Assembly: GCF_001422885.1 (NCBI RefSeq) | Contig: NZ_LMMZ01000001.1 | Coordinates: forward strand, 186,753-250,752 | DNA from: Methylobacterium sp. Leaf104 | GTDB lineage: Bacteria; Pseudomonadota; Alphaproteobacteria; Rhizobiales; Beijerinckiaceae | Direction of reading: 5' to 3' | Length of the DNA stretch: 64,000 nt | Shown: positions 1 to 9,202 of the stretch, in pieces | How positions within the stretch are numbered: position 1 is the stretch's first letter | How the letters are laid out: each line of letters begins with the position of its first letter | Position numbers and translations under genes: made by a program | Notes under the pieces: generated by a model | What the model was told of the DNA's origin: nothing | The model's input: the letters and a program-made list of their open reading frames with translations, nothing else | Database searches by the model: none

Positions 1-1
1 G

Positions 2-388
2 GGGACCGAGTTCACCGTCATCGCGCTGATCGCGGTCTTTCTGCTCATCGGCATCGTGAAGAAGAACGCGATCATGATGATCGACTTCGCCCTCGATGCC
101 GAGCGCACCCGCGGGGCCTCCCCCCAGGACGCGATCTTCGAGGCCTGCCTCTTGCGCTTCCGACCGATCATGATGACAACGCTCGCCGCGATGCTCGGTG
201 CATTGCCCCTCATCCTCGCCGGCGGGGAGGGCTCCGAACTGCGGCGGCCCCTCGGCATCGCCATCGTCGGCGGCCTGATCGTGAGCCAGATCCTGACCCT
301 CTACACCACCCCCGTCGTCTACCTCTATCTCGACCGGCTGCGCCGCCGCGCACCGGCGTCCGGCGCTGCGCTGAGCCCTGCCGAATGA
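2..388 (+). CDS. RND multidrug efflux permease, C-terminal fragment
   Basis: The gene enters from outside the window and only its last 128 residues are present. They contain the strongly conserved RND stretch [15 protein letters not shown], a second membrane segment ([18 protein letters not shown]) and the closing [12 protein letters not shown] helix, all typical of MdtB/MdtC-like hydrophobe/amphiphile efflux pumps of the inner membrane. The stop overlaps the start of the outer-membrane channel gene by four bases (ATGA), so the two are translationally coupled. A periplasmic adaptor gene is expected upstream. The family is clear; the substrate cannot be told from this fragment. Confidence 0.93.
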   Translation, partial: GTEFTVIALIAVFLLIGIVKKNAIMMIDFALDAERTRGASPQDAIFEACLLRFRPIMMTTLAAMLGALPLILAGGEGSELRRPLGIAIVGGLIVSQILTLYTTPVVYLYLDRLRRRAPASGAALSPAE

Positions 389-1881
389 GGCTGCGCCCCG
401 GATTCCCCGCGATGCTGGCCCTGTCCGGGCTCGTCTCCGGCTGCATGGTCGGGCCGGACTATTCGCGTCCCTCGGTGGAGACACCCCTGGCGTTCAAGCA
501 GGGCGGCCCCCGCGAGGACAGCGCCGCCTCCGTGGCGGGCCGCAAGGGCTGGCGACCGGCCGCGCCCAATGACGGAGCCGAGCGCGGCGACTGGTGGCGG
601 GTGTTTCGCGACCCCACCCTCGACCGGCTGATCCGCCTCGTCGACGTCGACAACCAGAGTCTGCGGGCCCAAGTCTCCGCCTACGAGCAGGCGCGCGCCT
701 TCGTCGCCCAGGCCCGCGCCGCTCTGTTCCCGACGGTCACGGGCGCCCCCAGCATCTCGCGGTCCCGCTCCCTCGGGATCGAGCGCACCAACGTCTCGCT
801 CCAGGGGCAGGCGAGCTGGGAACTCGATCTCTTCGGACGCATCCGCCGCAACATCGAGAGCGAGGTCGCCACGGCCCAGGCCAGCGCAGCGGAACTCGCC
901 CTGGTGCGGCTCACGCTCCAGTCCGAAGTGGCCACCAACTACCTGACGCTGCGCTACCAGGATTCCCTCCAGCGCGTGCTCAACGAGAACATCGAGGGCT
1001 ACAAGAAGAGCCTCGCGATCACCGAGAACCAGTACAATGCCGGTGTGGCCGCGCGCTCGGACGTGATCACGGCCCAGACCCAGCTCCAGACCACCCAGGC
1101 CCAGGCCATCGCCGTCGGCCTGCAGCGCGCCACCTTCGAGCACGCCATCGCGCTCCTCGTCGGTCGTCCGCCCTCCGAGCTGAGCCTGCCGGTGGCGCCC
1201 CTCGCCGCGCGGCCGCCCGCGGTGCCGGTCGGCATTCCCTCGACGCTCCTCGAGCGGCGCCCCGACGTCGCGCAGGCCGAGCGCAACGTGCAGGCCCAGA
1301 GCGAGCAGATCGGCGTCGCCGTGGCGGCGTTCTACCCCACCGTCACCCTCTCGGCCTCCGGCGGCATCTCGGGCAACCCGGCCAACGGCCTGTTCTCGGC
1401 CGTGAACCAGGTCTGGTCCGTGGCGGCCGCCGGGTCGGAGGTGTTCTACGATGGCGGCGCCCGCGCCGCGGCCCTGCGCATCACCCGCGCGGCCTACGAC
1501 GCCAGCGTGGCCAACTACCGCCAGACCGTGCTCACCGCGTTCTCGGAGGTCGAGAACGGACTGGCCGGCGTGCGCATCCTCGCCCGCCAGCAGGTGGCCC
1601 AGGACGAGGCGGTCGCCTCGGCGCGCCGCGCGGTGGAGATCACCCTGAACGAGTACCGGGCCGGGACGCAGAACTTCACCACCGTGGTCACGGCGCAGGC
1701 GCTGGCCCTCAACAACGAGGTCACCGCCCTGCAGATCCGCCTCAACCGCTTCACCACCGCCGTCTCGCTGATCCGCGCCCTCGGCGGCGGCTGGGACGTG
1801 CGCAGCCTGCCGAGCGGCGACGAGCTGAAGGAAGCCCGCCTGCCGGTGGATTCGGGCCAGGCCGTCCGCACCGACGAATAG
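385..1881 (+). CDS. Efflux system outer membrane lipoprotein, NodT/OprM family
   Basis: 498 residues, the usual length for TolC-like NodT channels. The N-terminus is a lipoprotein signal with lipobox LVSGC (Cys20), followed by the family hallmark MVGPDYSRP. Two repeats of coiled-coil and outer-membrane-efflux sequence follow, including [12 protein letters not shown] and the conserved [12 protein letters not shown] segment. It should form the trimeric outer-membrane exit duct for the RND permease encoded just upstream, with which it overlaps by four bases. The ATG at 385 is fixed by that overlap. A 124-base gap separates it from the unrelated zwf gene. Confidence 0.95.
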   Translation: MRLRPGFPAMLALSGLVSGCMVGPDYSRPSVETPLAFKQGGPREDSAASVAGRKGWRPAAPNDGAERGDWWRVFRDPTLDRLIRLVDVDNQSLRAQVSAYEQARAFVAQARAALFPTVTGAPSISRSRSLGIERTNVSLQGQASWELDLFGRIRRNIESEVATAQASAAELALVRLTLQSEVATNYLTLRYQDSLQRVLNENIEGYKKSLAITENQYNAGVAARSDVITAQTQLQTTQAQAIAVGLQRATFEHAIALLVGRPPSELSLPVAPLAARPPAVPVGIPSTLLERRPDVAQAERNVQAQSEQIGVAVAAFYPTVTLSASGGISGNPANGLFSAVNQVWSVAAAGSEVFYDGGARAAALRITRAAYDASVANYRQTVLTAFSEVENGLAGVRILARQQVAQDEAVASARRAVEITLNEYRAGTQNFTTVVTAQALALNNEVTALQIRLNRFTTAVSLIRALGGGWDVRSLPSGDELKEARLPVDSGQAVRTDE

Positions 1882-2005
1882 GCGCCGATCGGGCCGGCCC
1901 GTGCGATCCGGCACGACCTTGGCCGGAACGTCGCCGGACGCCGCAGGTTGACGAGCGGATTTTGGCGCCGCGCCGCGCGGCCATCGCCAGTGGAGGCCGT
2001 GGGCC

Positions 2006-3532
2006 ATGGACCAGACACCCCCCGCCAAAGCACCCGCCGAGGCTCCCGGGCATCGGCCCATCCCGGTGGCGCCGCCCTGCACCCTGGTGATCTTCGGGGC
2101 TGGCGGCGACCTGACGAAGCGGCTTCTGATGCCGGCCCTCTACAACCTCGCGGCCGGCGGCCTCCTCGACCCGGGTTTCCGGATCATCGGCGTCGACCAC
2201 AACGCCAACACCGACGAGGGCTGGCGCCAGAACCTCACCGAGACGATGCAGTCCTTCACCACGGACCGCACCTCGGAATTCCATCCCGATCACATCGATC
2301 CCAAGGCCTGGGGCTTCGTCCGCGAGCGCCTGCACTTCCGCCAAGGCGATTTCACCGCCGCCGAGACCTTCTCGGGCCTCGCCCAGGCGCTGTCCGGCAA
2401 CGTGATCTTCTATCTCGCGGTCTCCGCCCGCTTCTTCGGACCGATCGTCGACGCCCTGGGCCAGGCCGGCCTCCTGAAGGAAGGGACGGACGCCTTCCGC
2501 CGGGTCGTCATCGAGAAGCCCTTCGGCAGCGACCTCGCTTCGGCGCGGGCGCTCAACGCCCGCATCCTCAAGCAGGGTGCCGAGAGCCAGTTCTTCCGCA
2601 TCGACCACTTCCTCGGCAAGGAGACGGTGCAGAGCATCCTGGCGATCCGCTTCGCCAACGGCCTCCTCGGCCCGGTCTGGCATCGCGACCACATCGACCA
2701 TGTGGAGATCACCGCGGCGGAGACCATCGGCGTCGAAGAGCGCGGCGCCTTCTACGAGCCCACCGGTGCCCTGCGCGACATGGTGCCCAACCACCTGTTC
2801 CAACTGCTCTGCATGGTGGCGATGGAACCGCCCAGGACCCTCGACGCCGAGGATGTCCGCGACGAGAAGGCCCGCCTGATCCAGGCGGTGCAGCCGGTCC
2901 AGCCCGCGCAGGCGGTGCGCGGGCAGTACGGTGCCGGCCAGGAGCACGGGCACGCGGTGCCGGCCTATCGTGACGAACCGAACGTCGCCAGGGAGTCCCG
3001 GACCGAGACCTACGTCGCCCTCGAGCTCGCCATCGACAATCCGCGCTGGAAGGGCGTGCCGTTCTACCTGCGCACCGGCAAGCGGATGACCGATCGCGTC
3101 ACCGAGATCGCGCTTCATTTCCGACCGCCGGCGTCATCGCCCTTCGCGACCCCCGACGCGCCGGTGACGCCCGACGTCCTGCGGTTCCGCATCGATCCCG
3201 AGCAGGGGATGGACCTCGTCATGAACGCCAAGCGGCCCGGGCCGCGCCTGGATCTCGGCCGGGTCACGGCCGCCTTCGACTACGGCGACTTCTTCCGCGA
3301 GACGCCGAGCGTCGGCTACGAGACGCTGCTCTACGATTGCCTGATCGGCGACGCGACCCTGTTCCAGCGTGCCGACAGCATCGAGGCCGCCTGGGCGGTG
3401 GTCGATCCACTGCTCGAGGCCTGGGCCGAGGCGCCGGTGGAGCCCTATGCCGCCGGCAGCGACGGCCCGGAGGGCGCGACCGCGCTGTTGGCCGCCCAGG
3501 GTCACCGCTGGCTACCGCTCGGCGAGGGTTGA
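2006..3532 (+). CDS. zwf: Glucose-6-phosphate 1-dehydrogenase
   Basis: 508 residues, standard for Zwf. It oxidises glucose 6-phosphate to 6-phosphogluconolactone and feeds the oxidative pentose phosphate and Entner-Doudoroff routes. The dinucleotide-binding fingerprint GAGGDLTKR is at residues 31-39 and the active-site signature RIDHFLGKE at 198-206; FYLRTGKRM is also present. Unlike many proteobacteria, neither pgl nor edd lies next to it here, so it appears as a single-gene unit. Its last 21 bases overlap the end of the convergent nuclease gene, so the two messages are antisense to each other at their 3-prime ends. Confidence 0.97.
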   Translation: MDQTPPAKAPAEAPGHRPIPVAPPCTLVIFGAGGDLTKRLLMPALYNLAAGGLLDPGFRIIGVDHNANTDEGWRQNLTETMQSFTTDRTSEFHPDHIDPKAWGFVRERLHFRQGDFTAAETFSGLAQALSGNVIFYLAVSARFFGPIVDALGQAGLLKEGTDAFRRVVIEKPFGSDLASARALNARILKQGAESQFFRIDHFLGKETVQSILAIRFANGLLGPVWHRDHIDHVEITAAETIGVEERGAFYEPTGALRDMVPNHLFQLLCMVAMEPPRTLDAEDVRDEKARLIQAVQPVQPAQAVRGQYGAGQEHGHAVPAYRDEPNVARESRTETYVALELAIDNPRWKGVPFYLRTGKRMTDRVTEIALHFRPPASSPFATPDAPVTPDVLRFRIDPEQGMDLVMNAKRPGPRLDLGRVTAAFDYGDFFRETPSVGYETLLYDCLIGDATLFQRADSIEAAWAVVDPLLEAWAEAPVEPYAAGSDGPEGATALLAAQGHRWLPLGEG

Positions 3533-4366
3533 GCGCGCCGGGCGTCGCCGTCCACGCGACGGCGTCGCTGGTGTCGCCGGCTGCAGGTCGGCGAGGGCGT
3601 CGTGATGCAGCAGCAGGACACCGGTGGCGGCGGCGAGCTTCCGCGCCGCGGGCGTGAACCCGGCATTGGAGACCACCGCCGCCATGTCGCCCGACCAGTA
3701 GCGCATCGCTGCGGCGATCTCCTGCACGGCGCCGTTGCCCACCGGGCGCCCGTAGCGCTTGCACTGGACCACGAGGCGGACCCCGCCCTGCTCGGCCACG
3801 ATATCCGCGCCCTGGTCGCCGCTGGCCTGGGTCGCGCGGGCGTTCCAGCCCCCGTCCCGCAGGCGTTCCGCGCAGTAGCGCTCGTAGGCGATGCCCTCCG
3901 TCGGCGCGTCGCTCTCGTCCGGCAGTTGCACGCCATCCGCCACCCGCTCGATGATGGCGAGAATCTCCTCCCAGGCGCCGTCCGCCGCGTCGCCATGGCC
4001 ACGCGCTTCGAGCTTCGGCAACACGGTGCGCTCCGCGAAGTAGGCACGCTCGCGCTCCCATCCGTCGCTGATCAGGTTGCCGTAGGCATCGACGAAGCAT
4101 TCCTGCCGCCGCCGCAGGGCCAGGGTCGCCGCGTGCGGCCGCGCGATCCTTCGGATCAGGCGGCGCCGGCGTCGCGGCCGGTCGAGATGGTGGAGGAGGA
4201 CGCCGGCGAGCGCGAGGCCGGTGCCGACGGCGCCGGGTTGCCCGAACCACAGGGCGCAGCCGCCGCCGATCACGGAAGTCCAGAACAGGCGCGCCACGAG
4301 GCGCGATCGGCCCGACATGCGGTGGTCCCAACCCGAGGGGTGCCGCGATCGTCCGACCGCCGGCAT
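3512..4366 (-). CDS. Membrane-anchored Mrr-type restriction endonuclease domain protein
   Basis: 284 residues. The C-terminal half carries a PD-(D/E)xK Mrr catalytic domain: GDQGADIV with Asp188, then VVQCKRYG with Gln201 and Lys203, then the typical AVVSNAGFTPAARKLA segment. Residues about 25-60 form one or two hydrophobic helices followed by a very basic RPRRRRRLIRR stretch, so the nuclease domain is probably tethered to the inner membrane with its catalytic part in the cytoplasm. No methyltransferase or specificity subunit is nearby, which suggests a modification-dependent or housekeeping nuclease. ATG at 4318 (residue 17) is an alternative start; neither has a clear ribosome site. Confidence 0.8.
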   Translation of the reverse strand: MPAVGRSRHPSGWDHRMSGRSRLVARLFWTSVIGGGCALWFGQPGAVGTGLALAGVLLHHLDRPRRRRRLIRRIARPHAATLALRRRQECFVDAYGNLISDGWERERAYFAERTVLPKLEARGHGDAADGAWEEILAIIERVADGVQLPDESDAPTEGIAYERYCAERLRDGGWNARATQASGDQGADIVAEQGGVRLVVQCKRYGRPVGNGAVQEIAAAMRYWSGDMAAVVSNAGFTPAARKLAAATGVLLLHHDALADLQPATPATPSRGRRRPARSTLAER

Positions 4367-4582
4367 CGTCGAGCGCGACCGTGCCAGCGGAGGGTTGCGC
4401 GATCTCTAACGGAGGGCGACGCCGGGACCGCGCCAGCGCGTCGGGCGGCTCGGCGATGCCGACGCTGTCGGGAGGGAAGTGTGAATGCCGGGTCGCCTGC
4501 CGTTGCGAATACCGGCCTGATCTGTGGATCGCACAGCATTCGCCGGAGAGCCGGGCATTGGTCCGGGAGCGGTTGGATAACC

Positions 4583-4591
4583 TGTGGATAA
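4583..4591 (-). promoter_or_regulatory. Perfect DnaA-box match
   Basis: The minus strand reads TTATCCACA, the consensus DnaA box. A near copy (GATCCACAG on the minus strand) lies about 60 bases to the left and a TTATCCAAC variant about 10 bases to the left. One perfect match alone is expected now and then by chance, and no dnaA, hemE or parAB gene is in the window, so this is a sequence match and not a claimed origin. Confidence 0.3.
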
Positions 4592-4596
4592 AACGG

Positions 4597-4627
4597 AGAG
4601 GGCCGGGGTGTCCGGCCCCGGCCCTCT
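4597..4627 (-). terminator. Intrinsic terminator of mucR
   Basis: A perfect 12-base inverted repeat (4597-4608 with 4616-4627, 7-base loop) is followed on the minus strand by the T-rich CCGTTTTATCC. It lies 41 bases past the mucR stop and fits a rho-independent terminator for that gene. Confidence 0.85.
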
Positions 4628-4667
4628 GATCCGTCGGTCTCGGCCCGCCAATCGCGCGCGCTCGGCC

Positions 4668-5162
4668 TCAGGCCTGGGCGGCGACCCGGGGACGGCGTCC
4701 GCGCGGGGCCGGTGCGGCAGCCTCGATCTCGGCGGCGGGAACGGTCTCCTGCTTCCGGCGCTGCTGACCGAGGCCCATGTTCTTGGCAAGTTCCGAGCGG
4801 GCGGCCGCGTAGTTCGGGGCGACCATCGGATAGTCGCTCGGGAGGTTCCACTTGGTGCGATACTGCTCCGGGGTCATTTCGTAGCGCGTGCGCAGGTGGC
4901 GCTTGAGCGACTTGAACTTCTTTCCGTCTTCCAGGCAGACGATGAAGTCGGGCGTGATCGAGCGCTTGATCGAGACGGCGGGAGTCAGGGGTTCTGCCTT
5001 CTCCTCGGTCCCGACCTGATTCAGCTTGCCGAGGGTGAGGTAGACCGAGCCGATCAGGGCCGGCAGGTCCGCGATCGGAACCGAGTTGTTGCTCACGAAT
5101 GCAGATACGATGTCTGCCGCGAGTTCGATGTAGTCCGGCAGGGGTCCGTTCTCAGCGCTCAT
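4668..5162 (-). CDS. mucR: MucR/Ros-family transcriptional regulator
   Basis: 164 residues, full length for MucR. These alphaproteobacterial proteins bind AT-rich DNA and globally repress surface-polysaccharide, motility and virulence or symbiosis genes. The core VCLEDGKKFKSLKRHL, MTPEQYRTKW and DYPMVAPNYAAARSELAK is intact. Ros zinc-finger ligands appear as Cys76, Asp79 and His89, but the last histidine (normally in a HLxTHH context) is replaced by Arg93-Tyr94. It is a single-gene unit with a strong terminator and a long AT-rich upstream region, where autoregulation by MucR would be expected. Confidence 0.94.
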   Translation of the reverse strand: MSAENGPLPDYIELAADIVSAFVSNNSVPIADLPALIGSVYLTLGKLNQVGTEEKAEPLTPAVSIKRSITPDFIVCLEDGKKFKSLKRHLRTRYEMTPEQYRTKWNLPSDYPMVAPNYAAARSELAKNMGLGQQRRKQETVPAAEIEAAAPAPRGRRPRVAAQA

Positions 5163-5744
5163 TCCGACTCTCTCGTTGCGTTTCGGCTACCGCCACCCCC
5201 AGAGCGACCCGCTGTTTCGCAGGTTTGGGATGTAGCGGCATGGTTGTGACTTGTCGGTAGCTATGATGAAGACAAGCAAAACGCAAGAGCCCAGTCAGGT
5301 GTCGTAAAGCTCGCATCCGGTTTCTTGCTGTTGAACTGGAATAGATCAGCAGCAATAGCCATTCCGGAAATCCAGACTGATTTTGCTCAATTTTCTACCT
5401 TCCTGCACAGGTTTGAGTGAATCGTTTTCCAGCGCCTATATGTCGCTGGAGGCAGGCGGTAAAATTAATTTTACTCAGCGCCTAGATTGAACTGATAGGG
5501 ATCAGACGCAGCGCTAGATGTGATCCGAAGAGGGTCTATTGCTCCGTAATCTAGCAAAACGGGGCGAAGAACTAAAAAGGTTCTTGAATACAAAATTCTA
5601 TTGCGTTTCTGCGCGTGCAGGCCCGTGATGGGGCAGAATTTCCGGCCTATCGGTGCGCATTTTCCCGCAAAAATTTATGTCGGGGCGATGTGAATGAACC
5701 GAAACGGATGATCTCGGCACGCGCCCAAGTCGTCTCGCGCCAGG
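5163..5744. other. Long AT-rich intergenic region upstream of mucR
   Basis: About 580 bases with no credible gene, far richer in A+T than the surroundings from about 5240 to 5700. MucR-type proteins prefer AT-rich, T-A-step-rich DNA, so this is a natural place for autoregulatory binding. On the minus strand a possible promoter is TTGCGT (5286-5281), 16 bases, ATAGCT (5264-5259), about 100 bases before the mucR start. No hairpin, RNA gene or repeat was recognised with confidence. A small RNA cannot be excluded. Confidence 0.5.
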
Positions 5745-6422
5745 TTAGTCATCGCTTCGGTTGCGCGGACCGTAGGACTTGAACCGCTCGACTGTCCGCC
5801 AGATCTCGTCGTCCGCCAGGACGATCGGCGTCCCGACCTGCAATGCCACCGCGTATTGCCGGCAGAGGGCCTCGACCTCGACGGCGAGCCAGAGTGCCTT
5901 CGGGAGATCCGCGCCGACGGCGATCATGCCGTGATTGGCCAGGAGGCAGGCCGTCCGCCCCTCCAGGGCTGCGAGGGCCGCGGCGGACAGGGCCTCGGTG
6001 CCGTAGGGGGCGTAGGGGGCGCAGCGCACGGTCGGGCCGCCGGCGGCCGCGATCATGTAGTGCACCGCCGGGATTTCCTGCCCGCACATCGCGAAGGCGG
6101 TGCAGTGGGTCGGGTGCGCGTGCACGACCGCGTTGATCTCCGGCCGCGCCGCGAGGATGTCGCGGTGGAAGCGCCATTCGGACGACGGCGCGAGGCGGTG
6201 CGCGTGGCCGCCGTCGAAGTCCATCGCCACGATGTCCGCCGGCTCCAGGGACTCGGCCGGGATCCCGGACGGCGTGACGAGGAAGCCCGCGCCCGCCCGC
6301 ACCGAGACGTTGCCGGAAGTGCCTTGGCTCAGCCCGAGGGTGATGAGGTCGCGCATCGTCGCGACGAGGCCGGCGCGGGCCGCCGCATCCGCGGCTTCGG
6401 GGGAGGTGAGGGGCTTCGCCAT
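5745..6422 (-). CDS. Class II aldolase/adducin family protein
   Basis: 225 residues with the class II aldolase fold seen in L-fuculose-phosphate aldolase and methylthioribulose-phosphate dehydratase. Visible hallmarks are GTSGNVSVR, the phosphate-binding ITPSGI-like VTPSGIPAES, the zinc-binding HAHPTHCTAFAM and the LLANHGMIAVG segment near the C-terminus. The zinc-dependent reaction is probably retro-aldol cleavage or dehydration of a sugar phosphate; the substrate cannot be assigned. It is transcribed divergently from the acyl-CoA synthetase/acetyltransferase gene, 131 bases away. ATG at 6422 gives the expected N-terminus. Confidence 0.9.
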   Translation of the reverse strand: MAKPLTSPEAADAAARAGLVATMRDLITLGLSQGTSGNVSVRAGAGFLVTPSGIPAESLEPADIVAMDFDGGHAHRLAPSSEWRFHRDILAARPEINAVVHAHPTHCTAFAMCGQEIPAVHYMIAAAGGPTVRCAPYAPYGTEALSAAALAALEGRTACLLANHGMIAVGADLPKALWLAVEVEALCRQYAVALQVGTPIVLADDEIWRTVERFKSYGPRNRSDD

Positions 6423-6553
6423 GCGGGTCTCCGGGCGCGAGCGCCCTACCGGTCGGGCGCGGGCGGTCTATAACACCGCCTGCCGGATGCGCTCGCCGTC
6501 CGGAACGGTTCAGGGGCGGTGGCCCCGTCACCCGAGCGGAGGCGTCCCGCCTG

Positions 6554-9184
6554 ATGAGTACGTACCGCTTCGAGGCGCTGGTCGCCCCGCGCGCGATCGC
6601 CCTGGCCGGCCTTGAGGCGGGGCCGGACGGGTTGGCCGAGGCCGTCCTGGCCAACCTGCGCCGCGGCGGCTTTCCCGGGCCGATCCACCGGCTCGGACCG
6701 GACATGGCGGCCGGAATGGTCCCGGATTTCGCCGACCTGCCGGAGGCGCCGGACCTCGTGATCCTGGCGACCCCCGCCGCCGAGATCTCCGATCGGGTCG
6801 CGGAAGCCGGGCGGCGGGGCGCGGCCAGCGCCGTGATCCTGACGCCGGACGTCAGCGACGCCGTCTGCGAGGCGGCCCGCGCGGAAGCGCGCCGCCACGG
6901 CCTGCGTCTGCTCGGCCCCGGCAGCATCGGCCTGTCGGTGCCGGGCGCACAGCTCGACGCGAGCCTTCTCGCGCGGGCACCCGAGGCCGGCGACCTGGCG
7001 CTGGTCTCGCAGTCGGGCACCGTGGCCGCCGGCATCGTCGAGTGGGCGGCGCGCCGGGATGTGGGCTTCTCGGCGGTGCTCTCCCTCGGCATCGCCTGCG
7101 ACATCGACGTGGCGGATTGCCTCGACCACTTCGCCGCCGACATCCGCACCCGCGCGATCCTGCTCTCCCTCGATGCGGTGATCGATGCGCGCAAGTTCAT
7201 GTCGGCGGCGCGGGCCGCCGCGCGCGCCAAGCCGGTGGTGGTTCTGCGGGCGGGGCGCCACCGGGCGCAGACCCGCCACGCCGCGACCCATACGGGCGCG
7301 CTCGCCCGGCCCGACACCGTCTACGAGGCTGCGTTCCGGCGTGCCGGCCTGCTCTCGGTGGAGAGCCTGGACGCGATGTTCTCCGCCGTGGAGACCCTCG
7401 GGCGCCAGCGCCCCTTCCCGGGCCACCGCCTCGCGATCCTCGGCAACGGGCGCGGCATCGGCGCCCTGGCGGCCGACCGGCTCGCTGATCGCGGCGGCAC
7501 GCTCGCGGCGGCCGGGACGCTGGGAAATCCCGTGGATCTCGGCGTCGCCGCCGGACCCGCGGACTATGCCGAGGCCCTCGCGCCGCTGCTGGCGGATTCC
7601 GGCAACGACGCGGTCCTGGCCGTGCACGTGCCGACGGCGCGCTCGGACGGCACCGAGGTCGCCGCGGCGATCGCCGACACCGTCACCCGCATCCGCCGCA
7701 GCGGCGCGCGCAGGAAACCGGTCTTCGCGGTCACGATCGGCGAGGAGGCCGAGGCCGTCGGCCGCCTCGCCGCCGCCGGCATCCCACGCTTCTCCACCGA
7801 CGACGCCGCGGTCGAGGGATTCCTGCACCTCGTGCGTTACCGGGAGGCGCAGGACGACCTGATGCGCACGCCCGATTCGCTGCCGCGCGACTTCTCGCCC
7901 GACGTCGCTGCGGCCCGTGCCGTTGTCGCCCGGGCGGTGGCCCAGGGCCAGACCTGGCTCGATCCGGTGGCGGTGGCCGACCTCCTCGCCGCCTACCGCA
8001 TCGACAGCGTGCCCCTGACGCTCGCCCCCGACATCGATGCCGCCGCGACGGCCGCCTGGCCCATCATCGCCCGTGGCGGCGCCGTGGCGCTCAAGGTCGT
8101 CTCGCCGGACATCGTGCACAAGTCCGACATCGGCGGCGTACGGCTCGACCTCACCAGCGAGGCCGATGTGCGGGCGGCCGCCGCCGACATCCTGGCCCGC
8201 GCCCGCCGGCTCGCGCCGGAGGCGCGGATCACCGGCTTCGCGGTCCAGCCGATGATCCGGCGCGGCAAGCAGCGCGAGCTGATCGCGGGCCTCGCCGAGG
8301 ACCCGACCTTCGGGCCCGTGGTGGTGTTCGGGCGCGGCGGCACGGCGGTGGAGGTCATCGACGACCGGGCCCTCGGCCTGCCGCCCCTCGACCTGCGCCT
8401 CGCCTCCGAGCTGATCGACCGCACCCGCGTCGCCCGGCGCCTGGCGGCCTATCGCGACGTCCCGGCGGTGAACCGCCACGCGGTGGCGCTGGTCCTCGTG
8501 AAGCTCGCGCAGCTGGCCGCCGATTGTCCGGAAGTGCGCGAGCTCGACATCAACCCGCTCCTCGCCGACGAGACCGGCGCGCTCGCCCTCGATGCCCGCG
8601 TGATGGTGGCGCCCGAAGCCGTGGCCGGACGGCGCGCCCGGGGCGCCTACCATCCGCGCTTCGCGATCCGCCCCTATCCAGTGGAGTGGGAGCGCACCCT
8701 CCACCTCCGGGGCGAGACCATCACGGTGCGTCCGGTGCGGCCGGAGGACGAGGCGCTGTTCCTCACCTTCTTCCAATCGGTCAGCGCCGAGGACCTGCGC
8801 CTGCGCTTCTTCGCGCCGGTGCGGGACTTCAACCACGCCTTCCTCGCCAAGCTCACCCAGCTCGACTACGCCCGCGCCATCGCCTTCGTGGCCATCGATG
8901 CCGCCACCGGCATGATGCTCGGTGCCGTGCGGCTCCACGCCGACGCCAATCACGACAGCGGCGAGTACGCGATCCTGATCCGCGGCGACCGCAAGGGCAC
9001 CGGCCTCGGCCACGCCCTGATGAGCCTGATGATCGACTGGGCCCGCGTGGAGGGCCTCTCGCGGGTCGAGGGGACGGTGCTGCGCGAGAACAGGCCCATG
9101 CTCGCGGTCTGCCGCCAACTCGGCTTCACCGCCCGGCCGGACAAGGAGGATGGCGGCGTGATCAAGGTCTCGCTCGCCCTGTAG
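6554..9184 (+). CDS. Fused NDP-forming acyl-CoA synthetase and GNAT acetyltransferase (Pat-like)
   Basis: 876 residues. The order is CoA-binding domain, succinyl-CoA-ligase-like domain with the active-site histidine in ATHTGALA (His246), ATP-grasp domain (KVVSPDIVHKSDIGGV and INPLL), and from about residue 710 a GNAT acetyltransferase domain (FLTFFQSVSAEDLRLRFF, GDRKGTGLGHALM). This is the architecture of Pat-type protein lysine acetyltransferases, which commonly acetylate and inactivate acetyl-CoA synthetase. Because the phosphorylated histidine is kept, ligase activity may survive as well. A GGAGG site sits before the ATG. It forms its own unit between divergent and convergent neighbours. 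Confidence 0.93.
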   Translation: MSTYRFEALVAPRAIALAGLEAGPDGLAEAVLANLRRGGFPGPIHRLGPDMAAGMVPDFADLPEAPDLVILATPAAEISDRVAEAGRRGAASAVILTPDVSDAVCEAARAEARRHGLRLLGPGSIGLSVPGAQLDASLLARAPEAGDLALVSQSGTVAAGIVEWAARRDVGFSAVLSLGIACDIDVADCLDHFAADIRTRAILLSLDAVIDARKFMSAARAAARAKPVVVLRAGRHRAQTRHAATHTGALARPDTVYEAAFRRAGLLSVESLDAMFSAVETLGRQRPFPGHRLAILGNGRGIGALAADRLADRGGTLAAAGTLGNPVDLGVAAGPADYAEALAPLLADSGNDAVLAVHVPTARSDGTEVAAAIADTVTRIRRSGARRKPVFAVTIGEEAEAVGRLAAAGIPRFSTDDAAVEGFLHLVRYREAQDDLMRTPDSLPRDFSPDVAAARAVVARAVAQGQTWLDPVAVADLLAAYRIDSVPLTLAPDIDAAATAAWPIIARGGAVALKVVSPDIVHKSDIGGVRLDLTSEADVRAAAADILARARRLAPEARITGFAVQPMIRRGKQRELIAGLAEDPTFGPVVVFGRGGTAVEVIDDRALGLPPLDLRLASELIDRTRVARRLAAYRDVPAVNRHAVALVLVKLAQLAADCPEVRELDINPLLADETGALALDARVMVAPEAVAGRRARGAYHPRFAIRPYPVEWERTLHLRGETITVRPVRPEDEALFLTFFQSVSAEDLRLRFFAPVRDFNHAFLAKLTQLDYARAIAFVAIDAATGMMLGAVRLHADANHDSGEYAILIRGDRKGTGLGHALMSLMIDWARVEGLSRVEGTVLRENRPMLAVCRQLGFTARPDKEDGGVIKVSLAL

Positions 9185-9202
9185 GGGCGTGCGCGACCCG
9201 CC

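Larger units (their letters stand above)
4367..4667. other. Intergenic region between mucR and the Mrr-type nuclease
   Basis: About 300 bases without a gene. It contains the strong mucR terminator near its left-reading end and, at 4523-4591, a cluster of sequences resembling DnaA boxes. The promoter of the nuclease gene should lie here, but no convincing -35/-10 pair was recognised. Confidence 0.5.

Noticed and set aside
5152..5355. Open frame of 67 codons upstream of mucR
   Set aside because: Overlaps the mucR start in another frame, lacks a ribosome site and has composition of noncoding AT-rich DNA.
6446..9118. Open frame of about 890 codons opposite the acetyltransferase fusion
   Set aside because: Antisense shadow with His/Gly/Arg-rich composition.
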